Of a stretch of DNA of 64,000 nucleotides, positions 63,379-64,000 are shown one piece after another. The notes below the pieces were generated by a model. That model made no database searches, was not told the origin of the DNA, and saw only the letters and a program-made list of their open reading frames with translations. Position 1 is the first letter of the stretch; each line of letters begins with the position of its first letter. Both the position numbers and the translations under genes were made by a program. The stretch is taken from contig CAUYUJ010020700.1 of NCBI GenBank assembly GCA_963575745.1, forward strand, positions 87,996 to 151,995. Reading direction: 5' to 3'. Source of the stretch: Prorocentrum cordatum (Eukaryota; Sar; Dinophyceae; Prorocentrales; Prorocentraceae).

Positions 63379-64000
63379 GAAAACGCGAGAAGGCATTTGT
63401 GCCAAAGTGGCGCAGCGAGTGGACTCGCTCATCGCCTTGGGGGGGGTCGATAATGGCATTCTCCAAAGACCACCGCTCGCCCTGCGCGCGGCGCCCCCCC
63501 GCCCGCGGCCACCGAGCGGCGCCCAGCTGACCCGCGGGCGAGGGAAGGGCAATCTCGCAGAAGCCGGCGCGGCCCATATACTTTGTCAGGGCATCCGTTC
63601 GTTCTCTGGCGCGCTCGAAGGATCGCCGCGTCCGCGGCCGCGCGCCAGTCCTTGGGCGGCCCGGCGCTCGCGCCGCGCAGGTGGTCGCGCAAGCATCGCT
63701 GTCTTCGCCAAGGGCCGTCGTGGAGCTGCGAGAGGCCGCGGCCGGGGCCGCCCTGTCCCTCGGACCAGGCGTCTCCAGCTGGGCGCCGCATCTCCTTCCA
63801 AACCTTCGCTCGGCACGTGCGCCCGCAGCGCTCCCCGCGCCGCGCGCTCCCCCGACCGGCCCCGATCCTCGACCTAACTCTACTCCGCTCTGCTATTGTT
63901 TACTCAACCCTGCATTGTGCGACTCTTCTTTACGCCAGCTCTACTCTACTCTACTCGAACTCCACTCTTTTGTCTCTCACTCGGCCACCTGGCCGGCCCA
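63379..64000. repeat. 5.3-kb tandem unit 3, cut by the window end
   Basis: The first 622 bp match unit 1 better than unit 2 around GCCGGCGCGGCCCATATACT (63564), but match unit 2 in lacking the extra 50 bp near 63900. The array continues beyond the window. Confidence 0.9.

Noticed and set aside
1-64000. tRNA and rRNA genes
   Set aside because: I noticed no cloverleaf-like gene or conserved rRNA stretch on reading. A covariance-model scan was not possible here.

Overview
The window looks like nuclear DNA of a GC-rich dinoflagellate. The strongest single sign is a 21-base match with one mismatch to the dinoflagellate trans-spliced leader (35821-35841), lying just upstream of the only well-preserved protein-coding gene. 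Other signs agree: very low gene density, GC-AG splicing, YR (tyrosine recombinase) and LINE retroelements, and long simple-repeat and minisatellite tracts. A Prorocentrum-like genome is my guess from base composition and repeat style; I cannot prove genus. I recognised no rRNA or tRNA gene.

Layout. 0-13.6 kb: intergenic DNA made of tandem arrays (25/28-bp, then an 11-bp CTTGGGGGCCT-type repeat), iterated 13-bp palindromes, GGA/GAT microsatellites, a foldback element (609-820), a MITE with terminal inverted repeats (5457-5654) and one decayed coding stretch (about 8.4-9.6 kb). 13.6-18 kb: a CTG tract, then minus-strand coding-like sequence; the best piece is an ORF with two hydrophobic segments (14240-14872). 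18-25.5 kb: GTAGGTTT arrays in both orientations, a large GGA tract, and decayed plus-strand coding sequence at 21.7-22.8 kb. 25.9-27.7 kb: an intron-like inverted-repeat element, a long foldback, diverged direct repeats and a GAT tract. 27.8-34.4 kb: an unrecognised ORF, then a decayed LINE with an ORF1-like coiled-coil region, a reverse transcriptase remnant and an RNase H remnant. 34.9-38.3 kb: a second foldback copy, a purine tract, the spliced-leader relic, a GT11 (alpha-1,2-fucosyltransferase family) gene with one short GC-AG intron, and a second MITE copy. 38.4-45.5 kb: minisatellites (11-bp arrays, a 64-bp higher-order array, about 350-bp higher-order units). 45.6-52.8 kb: a complete but mutated YR retrotransposon on the minus strand with the split-direct-repeat layout A1-gag-RT-RNaseH-YR-B1-A2-B2. 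52.8 kb to the end: two full and one partial copy of a 5.3-kb tandem unit that starts at the base where the retroelement ends.

The most interesting story is the GT11 locus. The spliced-leader relic implies the gene copy came from a reverse-transcribed, trans-spliced mRNA. Its intron should therefore have been gained later. That intron holds an inverted-repeat element whose diverged relative sits at 25968-26166 and also begins with GC and ends with a pyrimidine-rich stretch and AG. This fits intron gain by an introner-like mobile element, caught inside a recycled gene.
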